Assembly (NCBI RefSeq): GCF_017409525.1
Contig: NZ_JAFQSO010000001.1
Coordinates: 62,001-126,000, forward strand
Length of the DNA: 64,000 nt
From: Methanobrevibacter sp.
Lineage (GTDB): Archaea; Methanobacteriota; Methanobacteria; Methanobacteriales; Methanobacteriaceae
Direction of reading: 5' to 3'
Part shown: piece by piece, positions 9,506-18,849 of the stretch
Position numbering within the stretch: the first letter of the stretch is position 1
How the letters are laid out: each line of letters begins with the position of its first letter
Made by a program: the position numbers and the translations under genes
Notes under the pieces: model-generated
Seen by the model: the letters and a program-made list of their open reading frames with translations, nothing else
The model's database searches: none
Told to the model about the DNA's origin: nothing

Positions 9506-9837
9506 AACTTTATGATCAGATATTCAATGTTGTAAAGCAATTTAGAAAACTGTTCTCACCAGGCCCTGTAACAAATGCTGATGTTTCAGGCAGTATCACA
9601 GCAGAAATATTTTTAATTGTTTCATTGGTGTTGGCGGCAGTTTTATTAAGGCATGTGAGTATTCTTCTTGCAGGTTTGGTAACTTTGATATTGGCAATCG
9701 TATTGATTTCAAATATTCCGCTCATTCCAAAGTTCAAAATTGAGCAGGAAGATTCTTTGGAGAAAATGCTGTTCTATGCAGTGGTGACACTTAGTATTAT
9801 TATCATATTCTTATACTGGGGTGGTAATCTTGTCTAG
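9502..9837 (+). CDS. ehbG: Energy-converting hydrogenase B subunit G
   Basis: The 111-residue protein has a short polar N-terminus, a proline-glycine segment (FSPGPVTNADVSGS) and three hydrophobic helices. I recognise no motif shared with Mrp or complex I subunits; the call is positional, since it occupies the ehbG slot between the MrpD-like and MrpB-like genes and has the expected size. It overlaps the next gene by a few bases, so translation is probably coupled. Confidence 0.75.
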   Translation: MKLYDQIFNVVKQFRKLFSPGPVTNADVSGSITAEIFLIVSLVLAAVLLRHVSILLAGLVTLILAIVLISNIPLIPKFKIEQEDSLEKMLFYAVVTLSIIIIFLYWGGNLV

Positions 9838-10111
9838 TAAGGGTACTGTTCGTAATTTGATTGCTGCGGTTTTAACAGCAATATTTTCTATTACTTTATT
9901 GGATGCGATATTCCATCTAAGCAGCATAATTAATCCTGGTGTAAGTAATATTTACAATGCTTTGGGAACTCAAATAGCTCCAAACATGGTAACTGTTGTT
10001 ATTTTTGATTTCAGAGCATATGATACATTGGGAGAATCAATCATTTTATTAACTGCCGGATTAGTGGTTTTACTAATATTCGGCAGAGGATTATTGGGGG
10101 ATAAACAATGA
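9830..10111 (+). CDS. ehbH: Energy-converting hydrogenase B subunit H (MbhE/MrpB N-terminal-like)
   Basis: The product (93 residues) has an N-terminal helix, a loop and then VVIFDFRAYDTLGES followed by a second long helix. This VxFDFRxxDTLGE pattern is typical of the subunit that precedes MnhB in membrane-bound hydrogenases and Mrp-like complexes. GTG 9821 is in frame, but the GGGGTGGT Shine-Dalgarno at 9818-9825 is better placed for TTG 9830. The gene overlaps ehbG by 8 bases with this start and ehbI by 4 bases (ATGA). Confidence 0.8.
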   Translation: MSSKGTVRNLIAAVLTAIFSITLLDAIFHLSSIINPGVSNIYNALGTQIAPNMVTVVIFDFRAYDTLGESIILLTAGLVVLLIFGRGLLGDKQ

Positions 10112-10584
10112 GTCAGGGTAGTATGATTTTAAAGATTATATCTTTGCCGATTTCAATTATATTGATTTGTTTAGGTATAATGACTATTCTTGGAGGCCAT
10201 ATCACTCCTGGTGGAGGTTTCCAAGGTGGTGCAATGATTACTAGTGGAATTATATTGTCCATTCTTGTTTATGGCATAGGCAATTCCCCGCTAGAATTTT
10301 CTCACTTTTATGTTGAAGTATTAGAATCAATTGGCGCATTAGGTTTTGTGATATTGGGTTTAATCGGTTTGTTTGTCGGAGGATTTTATCTCTACAATGT
10401 CGGAACCGATGTATTGAATATCATTCCTGCAACCATACAGAATGTCTTGCATTATCCTGATGTCACTAATGCTGGAATTATTCCATATCTCAACATATTT
10501 GTAGGTTTAAAAGTATTTGCAGGTTTATCCTCAATTGTTATAGCATTTGCAGGATTTAAGAAATTAGTTGAGGAGGGTGAATAA
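10108..10584 (+). CDS. ehbI: Energy-converting hydrogenase B subunit I (MnhB-like)
   Basis: The 158-residue protein has four hydrophobic helices and the strongly conserved MnhB signature GGHITPGGGFQGGAM near residue 30. MnhB/MrpB proteins are antiporter subunits, and the same domain is found in Mbh, Eha and Ehb hydrogenases. The gene starts at the ATGA overlap with ehbH, and its stop shares a base with the ehbJ start. It is assigned to Ehb from the motif and order. Confidence 0.9.
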   Translation: MSQGSMILKIISLPISIILICLGIMTILGGHITPGGGFQGGAMITSGIILSILVYGIGNSPLEFSHFYVEVLESIGALGFVILGLIGLFVGGFYLYNVGTDVLNIIPATIQNVLHYPDVTNAGIIPYLNIFVGLKVFAGLSSIVIAFAGFKKLVEEGE

Positions 10585-10832
10585 TGTTAAGTCTAGGGCC
10601 AATCATATTTGGTGTTATATTGGGTTTGATTATCGGATCTCAAATTAAACTTGATGCACTTGGTGTGAAGTTCACTCTCGCTTCATTTGTGGTAATATTA
10701 ATTGCAGGAATTATTGTAGCATGGCAATTAGGTCCATATCCATTTTATAACGATTTGCCTATTTCAACTGCATTTTTATCTGCTTTAATAGGAATTTTTG
10801 TAGGCAAACTACTATTTGCAAGGAGTAAATAA
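10584..10832 (+). CDS. ehbJ: Energy-converting hydrogenase B subunit J
   Basis: This 82-residue protein has three hydrophobic helices with glycine-rich helix 1 (IIFGVILGLIIGSQIKLD) and no soluble domain. No enzymatic motif is seen. It is assigned by its position as the last small membrane gene before the polyferredoxin gene. An AGGAGGGTGA Shine-Dalgarno precedes the ATG. Confidence 0.75.
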   Translation: MLSLGPIIFGVILGLIIGSQIKLDALGVKFTLASFVVILIAGIIVAWQLGPYPFYNDLPISTAFLSALIGIFVGKLLFARSK

Positions 10833-10844
10833 GGGGTTTTTAAA

Positions 10845-12257
10845 ATGTTTTTATCAGCTAATACATGTGATGGAAAAGGAGAATGTATTAAACAATGCCC
10901 TACAAAAGCTATTAAATTGATTAATGGCAAAGCATTTAGCTGTCTTACCTGTGGGATATGTTATAAAAACTGTCCTAATGGTGCTATATTCCAAAATAGC
11001 TATGGGGGATATGTTGTAGACAGAGCTAAATGTAATGGCTGTGGAATGTGCATGTACAATTGTCCTACAAATAATATTTCTATCGAGGATGGAATTGTAT
11101 ACGGTATCTGTTCACGTTGCGGGGTTTGTGAAGGGGCATGTCCAAGTCACTCCAGAGTTGATGGATATGAACTTGAAAAATCAAAGCAGCTTAATTTAAT
11201 TGAGTCATTGAAAATATTATATCCTCCGTTGGATAATGTTCCACATAAAACATCAAGTAAGGTTAAAGAAGTAACAAGGAATTACTTCGGAACCGATACG
11301 GAGAAGTGTATCTTATGTGGAAGATGTCAGGAATATTGTCCAACAACTGCAATTCATGTGAAAATCGATAGGGATGAAGGAATTTGCAGTGAATGCAGAT
11401 TATGTAGTGATGTATGTCCTAATGAATCAATGAATAAGCATCAGATGGTTAATACATCAACCTGTACACTTTGTCTTAATTGTATGAAGGCTTGCCCTCG
11501 CAATGCAATTTCTGTTGATGATTTTGCGATTGTTGTCAATAAGCTCAATCAAAAACCAACTGGAAAAATAATATCTTGTTTAAATTGCGGATTATGTGCA
11601 GATTTATGTGAAAATGAATCACTTAAGAATATTGAAGGCAAATTAAGATATGATCCAACAGAAGATACGGAAAACATTACTCATGAATTGGCCATTAATG
11701 CATGTCCTGTCCATACATTAAGGGAAGATGAGGAAATGTTTATTTATGACGAGTTTGACGATGAGGAACTTCCTACACTATCTGGATTTTGTGTATCCTG
11801 TGGAAAATGCTTCCAGGTATGTGATGAAGTTGGTGCTCGTCAATTCATGACTGCCAGTTGGGATGGCAGTGTTTCAGATGATTGTATTTCATGTGGAATC
11901 TGTTCTGAAGTATGTCAGGAAGATGCAATCACTCTTCACAGGGGAACAATTTCAGTCGATTTGGATAAATGTATCTTATGTGAAAACTGTGCTGTTCACT
12001 GTCCTGTTGATGCAATTCCTAAGTCTACAATGTATAAAAACGAAATTAAAGATGGATTTAATTTCATCGAACAGGAATTGTGTATGCATTGCGGATTATG
12101 TCACAAGACATGTTCATATGATGCAATTGATGAAATTGATGGTAATTTTGTTGTCAACGATGAAAAATGTACTTATTGTGGCGCATGTAAGAATGCATGT
12201 CCTGCAAGGGCATTTTTATTCGAAAGAAATTTTAAAGATTCAATAGAGGGTATTTAA
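10845..12257 (+). CDS. ehbK: Energy-converting hydrogenase B polyferredoxin subunit K
   Basis: This 470-residue protein contains twelve regular CxxCxxCxxxC iron-sulfur motifs (for example CLTCGICYKNCP, CNGCGMCMYNCP, CILCGRCQEYCP, CTYCGACKNACP) and an irregular first one, CDGKGECIKQCP, with CX5CX3C spacing. Several motifs lack the usual proline after the fourth cysteine. The protein should hold a dozen or more [4Fe-4S] clusters and act as an electron wire between the hydrogenase core and ferredoxin or its client oxidoreductases. It has no membrane helix. It follows the membrane subunits and abuts ehbL directly. Confidence 0.93.
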   Translation: MFLSANTCDGKGECIKQCPTKAIKLINGKAFSCLTCGICYKNCPNGAIFQNSYGGYVVDRAKCNGCGMCMYNCPTNNISIEDGIVYGICSRCGVCEGACPSHSRVDGYELEKSKQLNLIESLKILYPPLDNVPHKTSSKVKEVTRNYFGTDTEKCILCGRCQEYCPTTAIHVKIDRDEGICSECRLCSDVCPNESMNKHQMVNTSTCTLCLNCMKACPRNAISVDDFAIVVNKLNQKPTGKIISCLNCGLCADLCENESLKNIEGKLRYDPTEDTENITHELAINACPVHTLREDEEMFIYDEFDDEELPTLSGFCVSCGKCFQVCDEVGARQFMTASWDGSVSDDCISCGICSEVCQEDAITLHRGTISVDLDKCILCENCAVHCPVDAIPKSTMYKNEIKDGFNFIEQELCMHCGLCHKTCSYDAIDEIDGNFVVNDEKCTYCGACKNACPARAFLFERNFKDSIEGI

Positions 12258-12749
12258 ATGAGAAATGTACTTAGAATAGCTTTAGAAGGAGCTTTTACTA
12301 ACTTTAAAAGAATCTTTTTTGCAGCAGATAGAGTTACAGACATGGAACTTAAAAGACAAATCTCAACACTTTCAGTAGAAGTGGATGATAGGGTCGATGA
12401 AAATGCCTGCATCGGATGTGCGGGCTGTGCAAATGTCTGTCCAACCGGTGCAATTGAGATGAAAAAATTGACAAGTCCTGTTAAATTAACTGATGGATGG
12501 ACTAAAGATGAAGTACCTGAAATTAATCTTGAAAAATGTGTTGTATGTTATTATTGTCATGATTTCTGTCCGGTATTTTCACTTTATGGTGAAAAAGGAA
12601 CAATTCACCCAAGTTGTGTAGGAGACCAAGAAGTAAATATTTCCGAATGTCTCGAACAGCCGTTCAAGATATCAGATGACAAACTTAAAATTATTGCACA
12701 ATATTTATCAGATAAAACAGTGTTGAAAAATAAAGAGGAAGGTGATTAG
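12258..12749 (+). CDS. ehbL: Energy-converting hydrogenase B ferredoxin-like subunit L
   Basis: The 163-residue protein has two [4Fe-4S] motifs: CIGCAGCANVCP near residue 52 and CVVCYYCHDFCP near residue 95. This is the two-cluster arrangement of NuoI/HycF/EchF-type electron-transfer subunits. The basic, amphipathic N-terminus (about 30 residues) may dock on the membrane module. It is translated immediately after ehbK and immediately before ehbM with no intergenic base. It should carry electrons between the proximal cluster in EhbM and the ferredoxin site. Confidence 0.92.
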   Translation: MRNVLRIALEGAFTNFKRIFFAADRVTDMELKRQISTLSVEVDDRVDENACIGCAGCANVCPTGAIEMKKLTSPVKLTDGWTKDEVPEINLEKCVVCYYCHDFCPVFSLYGEKGTIHPSCVGDQEVNISECLEQPFKISDDKLKIIAQYLSDKTVLKNKEEGD

Positions 12750-13196
12750 ATGGGTATTAAATCATTTTCAAGAGCAAGAGCAATACACGTCATGTTGGTT
12801 TATACCGGTGGATGTAATGGATGCGATATTGAAATTGTAAACTCAATATTATCACCAAGATTTGATGCTGAACAATATAATGTGTTTTTAACCTGGAATC
12901 CTCGTGAAGCGGATGTATTGGTTGTCACAGGACCAGTAACACACTTGAATAGAAAACCATTGGAGGCAATCTATGAAGCTATTCCTAATCCTAAATTAGT
13001 TGTGGCTGCGGGAAGTTGCGCTTTGATGGGAGGAGTATACAAAAATTGTTATGGGGACATTCCATCAGAAGAAATCGAAGGGCCAGTTGAAAATATTATA
13101 CCAGTGAATGCAAAGATTCCGGGATGCGCCGTAAGGCCACAGGATGTTCTGGCGGGAGTTGTATCACTGTTACCTATATTATTGGATGCGGATTAA
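12750..13196 (+). CDS. ehbM: Energy-converting hydrogenase B small subunit M (NuoB-like)
   Basis: The 148-residue protein is the NuoB/EchC-type [NiFe]-hydrogenase small subunit. The four cluster ligands are visible: CNGCDIE near residue 23, AGSCALMGG near residue 90 and IPGCAVRP near residue 125. It binds the proximal [4Fe-4S] cluster that takes electrons from the NiFe site in EhbN. Like other energy-converting hydrogenases it lacks the medial and distal clusters of uptake hydrogenases. It is directly fused in the operon to ehbL and followed by ehbN. Confidence 0.95.
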   Translation: MGIKSFSRARAIHVMLVYTGGCNGCDIEIVNSILSPRFDAEQYNVFLTWNPREADVLVVTGPVTHLNRKPLEAIYEAIPNPKLVVAAGSCALMGGVYKNCYGDIPSEEIEGPVENIIPVNAKIPGCAVRPQDVLAGVVSLLPILLDAD

Positions 13197-13208
13197 AGAG
13201 GGGATTAA

Positions 13209-14336
13209 ATGGATGAAAAAGTACCAAGAAGCAATATTATTGAAACGGAAATTCCAATGGGTACGGTTCACCCTGCTGCATTGGAACCTTATAGGGTAAG
13301 ATTTTTCGTTGAGGATGAGATAGTTCAGGAAGCAGAAATCACAATCGGTGTCAACCATCGTGGTATTGAAAGAATTATGGAAGGGCTTCCGGTTGAAAAA
13401 GCGAATTCACTTACTGAAAAAATTTGCGGGATCTGTTCCAATTCACATATATGGAATTCATGCAGAACTGCAGAAATTGGTTTAGGCATTGAAATTCCTC
13501 AAAGAGCTGTTTATATTCGCGTCATTATGGGGGAACTTGAACGTTTACATTCACATTTCTTGTATTTAGCACATGGTTGTGAAGTGTTGTCTCATGAAAC
13601 ATTTTCCATGAGGGTATTCTACTTAAGAGAATTAGTAATGGAATTGCTCGCAATGATTGGAGGTAACAGGGTTCAATATGGCTGTTCTGTTTTAGGTGGA
13701 GTGAGACCAAGATGTGATTTGGACGATGCAAAAATTTTAAGGCTTAAAAATGATATGGATGCAATAGAGGAGGGCCTTACAGGTTTTGTTGAAAGATTCA
13801 CCTCAGATTCAATTGTAATGTCAAGGATTTCCGGAATTGGAGTTTTACCGCAAAAACAAGCCATCGAGCTTGCTGTAACCGGACCGACTCTCAGGGCTAC
13901 AGGTGTTGCAAGAGATTTAAGAACAACAATGTTTGAATATGATGACTTTGATTATAATGTGATTACCCAGCCTGATGGGGATGTGAAATCTAACTTAATA
14001 ATGAGGGCTCTTGAATCATTTGAATCAATTAAAATCATCCGTCAGGCTATAGCCAATCTCCCTGAAGGCAAAGTTATTAATAGGGATTGGGAAATGTTTG
14101 ACACTGACATTACCGAAAGTTATATTGAAGTTCCAAGGGGAACCCTGTATCATTCTTATGCTTTGGAAAGTGGAAGAGTAAGGCACTGTATTATAAGAAC
14201 TCCTTCAATGGCAAATATTGGTGCAATGCAATATGCTTGCATTGGAGATCAGATTACAGATGCCCAATTGTGTATTGTACAATGTGACCCTTGTTTCACA
14301 TGTACGGACAGGGCAATTGAAATAATTAGGAGATAG
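13209..14336 (+). CDS. ehbN: Energy-converting hydrogenase B large subunit N (NiFe site)
   Basis: This 375-residue protein is the catalytic [NiFe] subunit. Both CxxC pairs that bind nickel and iron are intact: [10 protein letters not shown] near residue 75 and [10 protein letters not shown] at the C-terminal end, where the first half resembles the L1 motif and the second the L2 motif of group 4 hydrogenases. There is almost no tail after L2, consistent with group 4 enzymes that need little or no C-terminal processing. It oxidises H2 at the cytoplasmic face, with electrons going to EhbM. The GAGGGGATTAA region before the ATG provides a Shine-Dalgarno. Confidence 0.96.
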   Translation: MDEKVPRSNIIETEIPMGTVHPAALEPYRVRFFVEDEIVQEAEITIGVNHRGIERIMEGLPVEKANSLTEKICGICSNSHIWNSCRTAEIGLGIEIPQRAVYIRVIMGELERLHSHFLYLAHGCEVLSHETFSMRVFYLRELVMELLAMIGGNRVQYGCSVLGGVRPRCDLDDAKILRLKNDMDAIEEGLTGFVERFTSDSIVMSRISGIGVLPQKQAIELAVTGPTLRATGVARDLRTTMFEYDDFDYNVITQPDGDVKSNLIMRALESFESIKIIRQAIANLPEGKVINRDWEMFDTDITESYIEVPRGTLYHSYALESGRVRHCIIRTPSMANIGAMQYACIGDQITDAQLCIVQCDPCFTCTDRAIEIIRR

Positions 14337-14340
14337 AAAA

Positions 14341-15339
14341 ATGTTTGGAAATGCAATTATCGATACAGTTTTCGCAGTAGTCGTTACAGTACTTGTTTGT
14401 TTTGTGATTTCAACATTGCTCCCTGGAATTGAAAGGAAATATATTCATGCAAGAATTCAACAAAGGATTGGACCTCTTGTGATTTCTCCAGGAATAATGG
14501 CTCCTATTAAGTTCATGTTTAAGGAAAATGTTGAGGTTTCATCTCCTGTTTCAGGGTTATATAAGTCATTGCCTATAATTTGCTTTATAGTTGTTTTATG
14601 CATCCTTGTCGCATTAACTCCTCAAGCTTACAAGATACCTGCACTGGCAAGTTTAGTGGCTATTGTTGGATTTTTGAAAGTTGAGGAAATCTGTTACGTG
14701 CTGATGGGGGCATTATCAAAATCCATAATGTCTGTTAGAATGCCGTTTCCGGACCAGATTAAAGGTGCAGCTCATAAAAAGGCAAACAGGTCATTTGTTG
14801 AAGACATAAGTGCAAAAAGGTCTTTAAGGATGATTACTTATGGGTCTTTCCCATTGTATTTGGCATTGTTTGCACCGGTAACCGCCGCTAGAAGCATATT
14901 TTTGGCAGACATTGTCGCATATCAGCAAGCTCACGGACCGTTCTTGTTCACTGTAGCTGGTGGAATTGCAGCTATCGTATTTTTCATTGGTTACATGATA
15001 ATATTAAATGAATATCCATTTTCAATAATTAAGGCTAAATGTGATGTTATTGAAGGGCCATATATGGAATATGCCGCTAAATATCGTGCTGTCGTATATT
15101 TAACAAGAGGATTTTTCATGTTTGTGCTTGGAGCAATATTTTCAGTATTGTTCATTGGAATACCTCCAAACATCATGTCATGGGGTATTTTAGTCAATAT
15201 TGCAGTTGCTTTGATATTTGTGTTCATGATGGGAATTTTTTCAGCATTCAGCCCGGTATTTACAAATAGGCAGTTATTGCCAACCATTCTTGGCGCAACA
15301 CTGCTTGGAATATTGGCGGTTATAATTGGATTGTTATGA
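14341..15339 (+). CDS. ehbO: Energy-converting hydrogenase B subunit O (NuoH/HycD-like)
   Basis: The 332-residue protein has about eight membrane helices and NuoH-family features: the [15 protein letters not shown] motif near residue 30 and the [21 protein letters not shown]-type loop near residue 225, whose glutamates face the quinone-like cavity in complex I. In group 4 hydrogenases this subunit anchors the NiFe core to the ion-translocating arm. The stop codon overlaps the Shine-Dalgarno region of ehbP. Confidence 0.94.
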   Translation: MFGNAIIDTVFAVVVTVLVCFVISTLLPGIERKYIHARIQQRIGPLVISPGIMAPIKFMFKENVEVSSPVSGLYKSLPIICFIVVLCILVALTPQAYKIPALASLVAIVGFLKVEEICYVLMGALSKSIMSVRMPFPDQIKGAAHKKANRSFVEDISAKRSLRMITYGSFPLYLALFAPVTAARSIFLADIVAYQQAHGPFLFTVAGGIAAIVFFIGYMIILNEYPFSIIKAKCDVIEGPYMEYAAKYRAVVYLTRGFFMFVLGAIFSVLFIGIPPNIMSWGILVNIAVALIFVFMMGIFSAFSPVFTNRQLLPTILGATLLGILAVIIGLL

Positions 15340-15349
15340 GGTGATTATT

Positions 15350-15613
15350 TTGAAATTTGTTATGAGGCCGTATCATATGGTAAGTCTTGGAGGATACATT
15401 GTTGAATGGGATTTTCCTTACAGAAATCTCATAGTTGTAAATAAAACCTCTGAACCAATTAAAATTGAAATACCTGTATTTCATGAAGAATGGATTGAGG
15501 AACACAGGAATTTAGGTCTTGAAGTCATTCCTGTAACTAAAGATGATAATTATTTAAGCATGTGGAAAAGGGCACATGCAGAACTAGATAAAGTAAGGCC
15601 GCAAAATGAGTGA
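15350..15613 (+). CDS. ehbP: Energy-converting hydrogenase B subunit P
   Basis: The product (87 residues) is a small soluble alpha/beta protein of unknown fold; I see no cofactor motif. It is assigned to ehbP from position and size. The frame is open upstream into ehbO, but a GAGGTGAT Shine-Dalgarno at 15338-15345 is correctly spaced for TTG 15350, giving the N-terminus [14 protein letters not shown] 15362 is the alternative. It overlaps ehbQ by 8 bases. Confidence 0.8.
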   Translation: MKFVMRPYHMVSLGGYIVEWDFPYRNLIVVNKTSEPIKIEIPVFHEEWIEEHRNLGLEVIPVTKDDNYLSMWKRAHAELDKVRPQNE

Positions 15614-16265
15614 TTATACATTAACTATAAAGTCAGATGAAAAGAAAGGCGTATTGGATGATATCACTGATGTTATCACATCCCACGGAGCTAATATCAG
15701 TTATGTCCATCTTTTCGTAGAGAAAAATAACATGGGTTCAATCAATCTGGAACTTGAACATGTTGAGAATATCGATGATTTGATTGCAGATTTGAAAAAT
15801 ATCGAAGAAATCAAATCGGTTGAACTTCATGGCTCTCAGTTGGACATTTATGGTAAACGTATAATTATTGTCGGTGGAGGAGCACAGGTATCTCAAGTTG
15901 CCTTGGGTGCAATAACCGAAGCGGACAGGCATAATATACGTGGCGAACGTATTAGTATAGATACAATTCCGCTTGTTGGTGAAAGTGACTTGGCTGAAGC
16001 TGTTGAAGCTATTTCAAGGCTTCCACGTGTAAGCGCATTGGTTTTAGCAGGATCACTGATGGGTGGAGAAATCACAGAAGCCGTTAAGAAAGTCAAAGAG
16101 CAAAGCAATTTAATTGTAATTTGTCTTAATATGCCTGGAAGCGTAACGGAACATGCTGATTTGATTATTACAGACCCAATTCAGGCTGGCGTTATAGCCG
16201 TAATGTCAATAGCAGATACTGCTGTTTTTGATATCAACCGACTTGGAGACAATATAAAATTTTAA
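15606..16265 (+). CDS. ehbQ: Energy-converting hydrogenase B protein Q (ACT domain, DUF5612-like)
   Basis: The 219-residue soluble protein starts with an ACT-like regulatory domain (residues 1-75: a [19 protein letters not shown] helix typical of ACT domains). A second domain begins with the strand-loop [17 protein letters not shown] and ends with [15 protein letters not shown], similar to nucleotide- or phosphate-binding alpha/beta proteins. It has no iron-sulfur or membrane motif. It is the last gene of the operon and overlaps ehbP by 8 bases. ACT domains usually sense amino acids, so a regulatory link between amino-acid status and Ehb is possible (inference). Confidence 0.82.
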   Translation: MSDYTLTIKSDEKKGVLDDITDVITSHGANISYVHLFVEKNNMGSINLELEHVENIDDLIADLKNIEEIKSVELHGSQLDIYGKRIIIVGGGAQVSQVALGAITEADRHNIRGERISIDTIPLVGESDLAEAVEAISRLPRVSALVLAGSLMGGEITEAVKKVKEQSNLIVICLNMPGSVTEHADLIITDPIQAGVIAVMSIADTAVFDINRLGDNIKF

Positions 16266-16284
16266 TTCATGTTTATGGGCATAT

Positions 16285-16337
16285 AGGGGAGTTTTATAAC
16301 TCCTTTAGGTGAATAAGGATTTTTACAATCCTTATTT
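16285..16337 (+). terminator. Two hairpins between ehbQ and the convergent Cas4-like gene
   Basis: The first hairpin pairs GGAGTT (16288-16293) with AACTCC (16298-16303) around TTAT. The second pairs the ten bases AATAAGGATT (16312-16321) with AATCCTTATT (16327-16336) perfectly around a five-base loop. The second reaches the stop codon of the minus-strand gene, so it can serve both convergent transcripts. Confidence 0.6.
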
Positions 16338-17130
16338 ACTCGTTTAAACAGATGTCTTTGTATTCGCAAAGTTCACATTTTTTAATGTTTTTTTTAACGT
16401 TAGGTAGCTTTTTATTCTCGGTAATCTCTTTTACCTCTCTCATTATATCAAATAGTCCTTTTCTTAGATTAACGTCCATAACGACAGGTCGTCTGTCACC
16501 TATTTTTTCATAATCAATGAAACCCACAAACACCTCTGTTTCAAATTCCTCTTCAAGAAGGATTGCATGAGCCACCAGCTCTATGGCATCCTGATCCCAA
16601 ACGCCTTTAATTGGAGGATTTGAGCTTTTAATGGAAACAGGATAGTATTTTCCATCTATTATTTCTATTTTATCACACATGCCAATCAGTTCAAGCTGGG
16701 TGTCTTTTAAAAGGTAGGAATACATTGTGTTTGGGAAAAACATGTCTATTATTTCAAATGCATTCTTGTCAAGTATTGTCATAGCCTGTTTGATTTTCAG
16801 CGCTTTAATTTTTATGTTGAAATATGTGTCATCAATTATCTGATTTATTTGGGATAACTCCAAGTTTAAATCCATTGACCTGATTGCATCGGAGGTGTTC
16901 TTGATATATGGGTTGATGGTTTGTGATAGAATCTGCTCTATCTGGTTTAAATCCATATCCTTTTTAATCTTGCGCATGTTTTTTTGAATTAAATCCTGAA
17001 TGTCTATTTTAAGCTTTTTAATTTCAATTGCCAATTGGTAATCCTTGTTTTCTTTAGTGTCCACATGAGTTTGAATGTATAGCTTCATTGGACAGTACAT
17101 ATGTGTTTTAATCGAAGAAACATTCATCAT
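16336..17130 (-). CDS. Stand-alone Cas4/DUF83-like PD-(D/E)XK family protein
   Basis: The 264-residue protein has the architecture of Cas4: a CPMKLY cysteine motif at residues 12-17, a GMCDKIEI motif carrying the first metal aspartate near residue 150, a PVSIKSS strand near residue 162, a QxxxxVAHAILLEE helix, and a C-terminal CELCEYKDIC triad that with the N-terminal cysteine would bind a [4Fe-4S] cluster. In active Cas4/RecB nucleases the strand reads ExK; here the glutamate position is serine (SIK), so nuclease activity is doubtful. A long helical insert (residues 25-125) separates the first cysteine from the core. No cas1, cas2 or repeats lie nearby. Confidence 0.75.
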   Translation of the reverse strand: MMNVSSIKTHMYCPMKLYIQTHVDTKENKDYQLAIEIKKLKIDIQDLIQKNMRKIKKDMDLNQIEQILSQTINPYIKNTSDAIRSMDLNLELSQINQIIDDTYFNIKIKALKIKQAMTILDKNAFEIIDMFFPNTMYSYLLKDTQLELIGMCDKIEIIDGKYYPVSIKSSNPPIKGVWDQDAIELVAHAILLEEEFETEVFVGFIDYEKIGDRRPVVMDVNLRKGLFDIMREVKEITENKKLPNVKKNIKKCELCEYKDICLNE

Positions 17131-17221
17131 AAAATAACCTCTTAAATTACGTAATATTACTTAGTTATTAATAATATAAATAATTAGAAGTTATAAATAA
17201 TGTAAATTCTTTTAAATAAAA

Positions 17222-17255
17222 TAAAAAAAGTAAATAGCTATTTATTTAGCTATTT
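17222..17255 (-). terminator. Intrinsic-like terminator of the NSS transporter gene
   Basis: Nine perfect pairs, AAATAGCTA (17232-17240) with TAGCTATTT (17247-17255), surround a six-base loop. On the minus strand the hairpin is followed by a run of seven T residues (17223-17229). It starts 11 bases after the stop codon of the transporter gene. Confidence 0.65.
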
Positions 17256-17265
17256 AAAATCAATT

Positions 17266-18744
17266 TTACACATTATAGTAATCCTTGTTTATTGCAGGCA
17301 ATTTTGCAAAAATAATTGGAACGACTATTAGCACGACAGTCAATATTATCATGATTGTGGCACTTAAACTATCGGCAGATTTTACTGTTGTCCATACTCC
17401 CTGAATCCAAAGGAAGACTATACAGACTGGCAATATGTATTTGATAACTGTTTTCCAGAGTTTTCCCACTTTAATTGTTGTATTCTTATTTAATGTTTCA
17501 ATTAAATCATCGAATTTGTAAATCCAACCAAAGATTATGCATTCGAGAAGTACAGCAAACAATAGTGCGAAATTATTCAGGTAAGCATCAAACACTCCCA
17601 ATATTGTGCTTCCAATGCCGGTTGTGAATATTATTGATATTAAGAATCCAACGAGGCATACTGCAGTTGCAGTCTTTTTACGTTCAATAAGGAATTTTTC
17701 CGAAATTGAGTAGCAAACTCCTTCCAGAAGTGCAATGATGGATGTGATTCCTGCAAACAGAATGCATAAAAAGAATAATGGTCCGATAATGTAGGCGGCA
17801 CTTCCCATTGTATTGAATACCTGTGGGAAAACTACGAATGCTAGTCCTGTCCCTTCAGTTACGAGTTCATTAAATGGAATTCCGCTAGTCACTGTCATAA
17901 ATCCTAAAATGGAGAATATTCCAATTGAATTAAACACCTCAATACCGGAATTTGAAAATGCAACAATTAGGGCATTATCCACTAGTTTGGTTTCTTCTGG
18001 AAGGTAACTTGCATAAGTCATAGCTATTGCCATTCCCAAACTGAGTGAGAACACAATTTGTCCGAAAGCAGCTAACCAAACGTCAGTGTTTGCAAGGGCA
18101 CTCCAGTCCGGTGTAAAAATCTGTGAGTATCCGGCAGATGCGCCAGGTAATGTTAATGAAAATAGGACGATGCCTACCACTATCAAAGCGAGTAATGGTA
18201 TTAAAGTTTTTGTCACACGGCCAATCCCATCATTCAAATCTCTTTTAAGGATGAACCATGCCATAAACCAAATTGCAAATGTTGCTCCAATAACAATTGG
18301 AACAATATTAAATATTCCAGAAATGGAATCTGTTGCTTGCAAAACGTTATTTGCAAAGAACAAATCCGGATTTGTTCCCCAAGCTTTAGTGAAACTTAAA
18401 ATCAGGTAAATCAAGTCCCATCCAACAACGCAAACGTAATACGTTGTGATTAGGAAAACTATTAAAAGTATAAACCATGCAACGGGCTCTAGTTTTTTAC
18501 TGATTGAAAATAATATTCTTGCAAGGGATCGTTTGAACTTATAACCGACAGCATATTCAACTAAAACGAAGGAAATTCCTAAAAGAAATAGTGAAACGAT
18601 ATAAGGAATCATGAATGATCCTCCACCATTGGAGTATAGGATATATGGGAAACGCCAAATGTTTCCGAGTCCAACAGCAGAACCAATCATCGCCATCATA
18701 AATGCAAAATTACTATTCCATTGTTGTTTTTTTGTTCCAGTCAT
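17266..18744 (-). CDS. Neurotransmitter:sodium symporter (NSS/SNF) family transporter
   Basis: This 492-residue protein has about eleven to twelve membrane helices and the LeuT-type signature in helix 1: MIGSAVGLGNIWRFPYI, with the unwound GLGN region that binds Na+ and substrate. Helix 6 contains the SLSLGMAIAMTYASYL segment seen in bacterial and archaeal homologues. It imports an amino acid or similar small solute using the sodium gradient; the substrate cannot be inferred. The gene is monocistronic, with its own hairpin terminator. Confidence 0.92.
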   Translation of the reverse strand: MTGTKKQQWNSNFAFMMAMIGSAVGLGNIWRFPYILYSNGGGSFMIPYIVSLFLLGISFVLVEYAVGYKFKRSLARILFSISKKLEPVAWFILLIVFLITTYYVCVVGWDLIYLILSFTKAWGTNPDLFFANNVLQATDSISGIFNIVPIVIGATFAIWFMAWFILKRDLNDGIGRVTKTLIPLLALIVVGIVLFSLTLPGASAGYSQIFTPDWSALANTDVWLAAFGQIVFSLSLGMAIAMTYASYLPEETKLVDNALIVAFSNSGIEVFNSIGIFSILGFMTVTSGIPFNELVTEGTGLAFVVFPQVFNTMGSAAYIIGPLFFLCILFAGITSIIALLEGVCYSISEKFLIERKKTATAVCLVGFLISIIFTTGIGSTILGVFDAYLNNFALLFAVLLECIIFGWIYKFDDLIETLNKNTTIKVGKLWKTVIKYILPVCIVFLWIQGVWTTVKSADSLSATIMIILTVVLIVVPIIFAKLPAINKDYYNV

Positions 18745-18849
18745 TTTATCACATTAAGTTGAATATTATTATTTAGGTCATAGAAGTTTAAATAATATCC
18801 TATTGTTTGAAAAATAGTTCTAAAATGTTAATTTAATTGTTAAAAAAAA

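Noticed and set aside
11863-12246. Long frame inside ehbK in another phase
   Set aside because: It is a by-product of the repeated cysteine codons of the polyferredoxin and has no start signals.
16336-17130. CRISPR-Cas locus suggested by the Cas4-like gene
   Set aside because: There are no cas1, cas2 or effector genes and no direct-repeat array in the neighbouring DNA.
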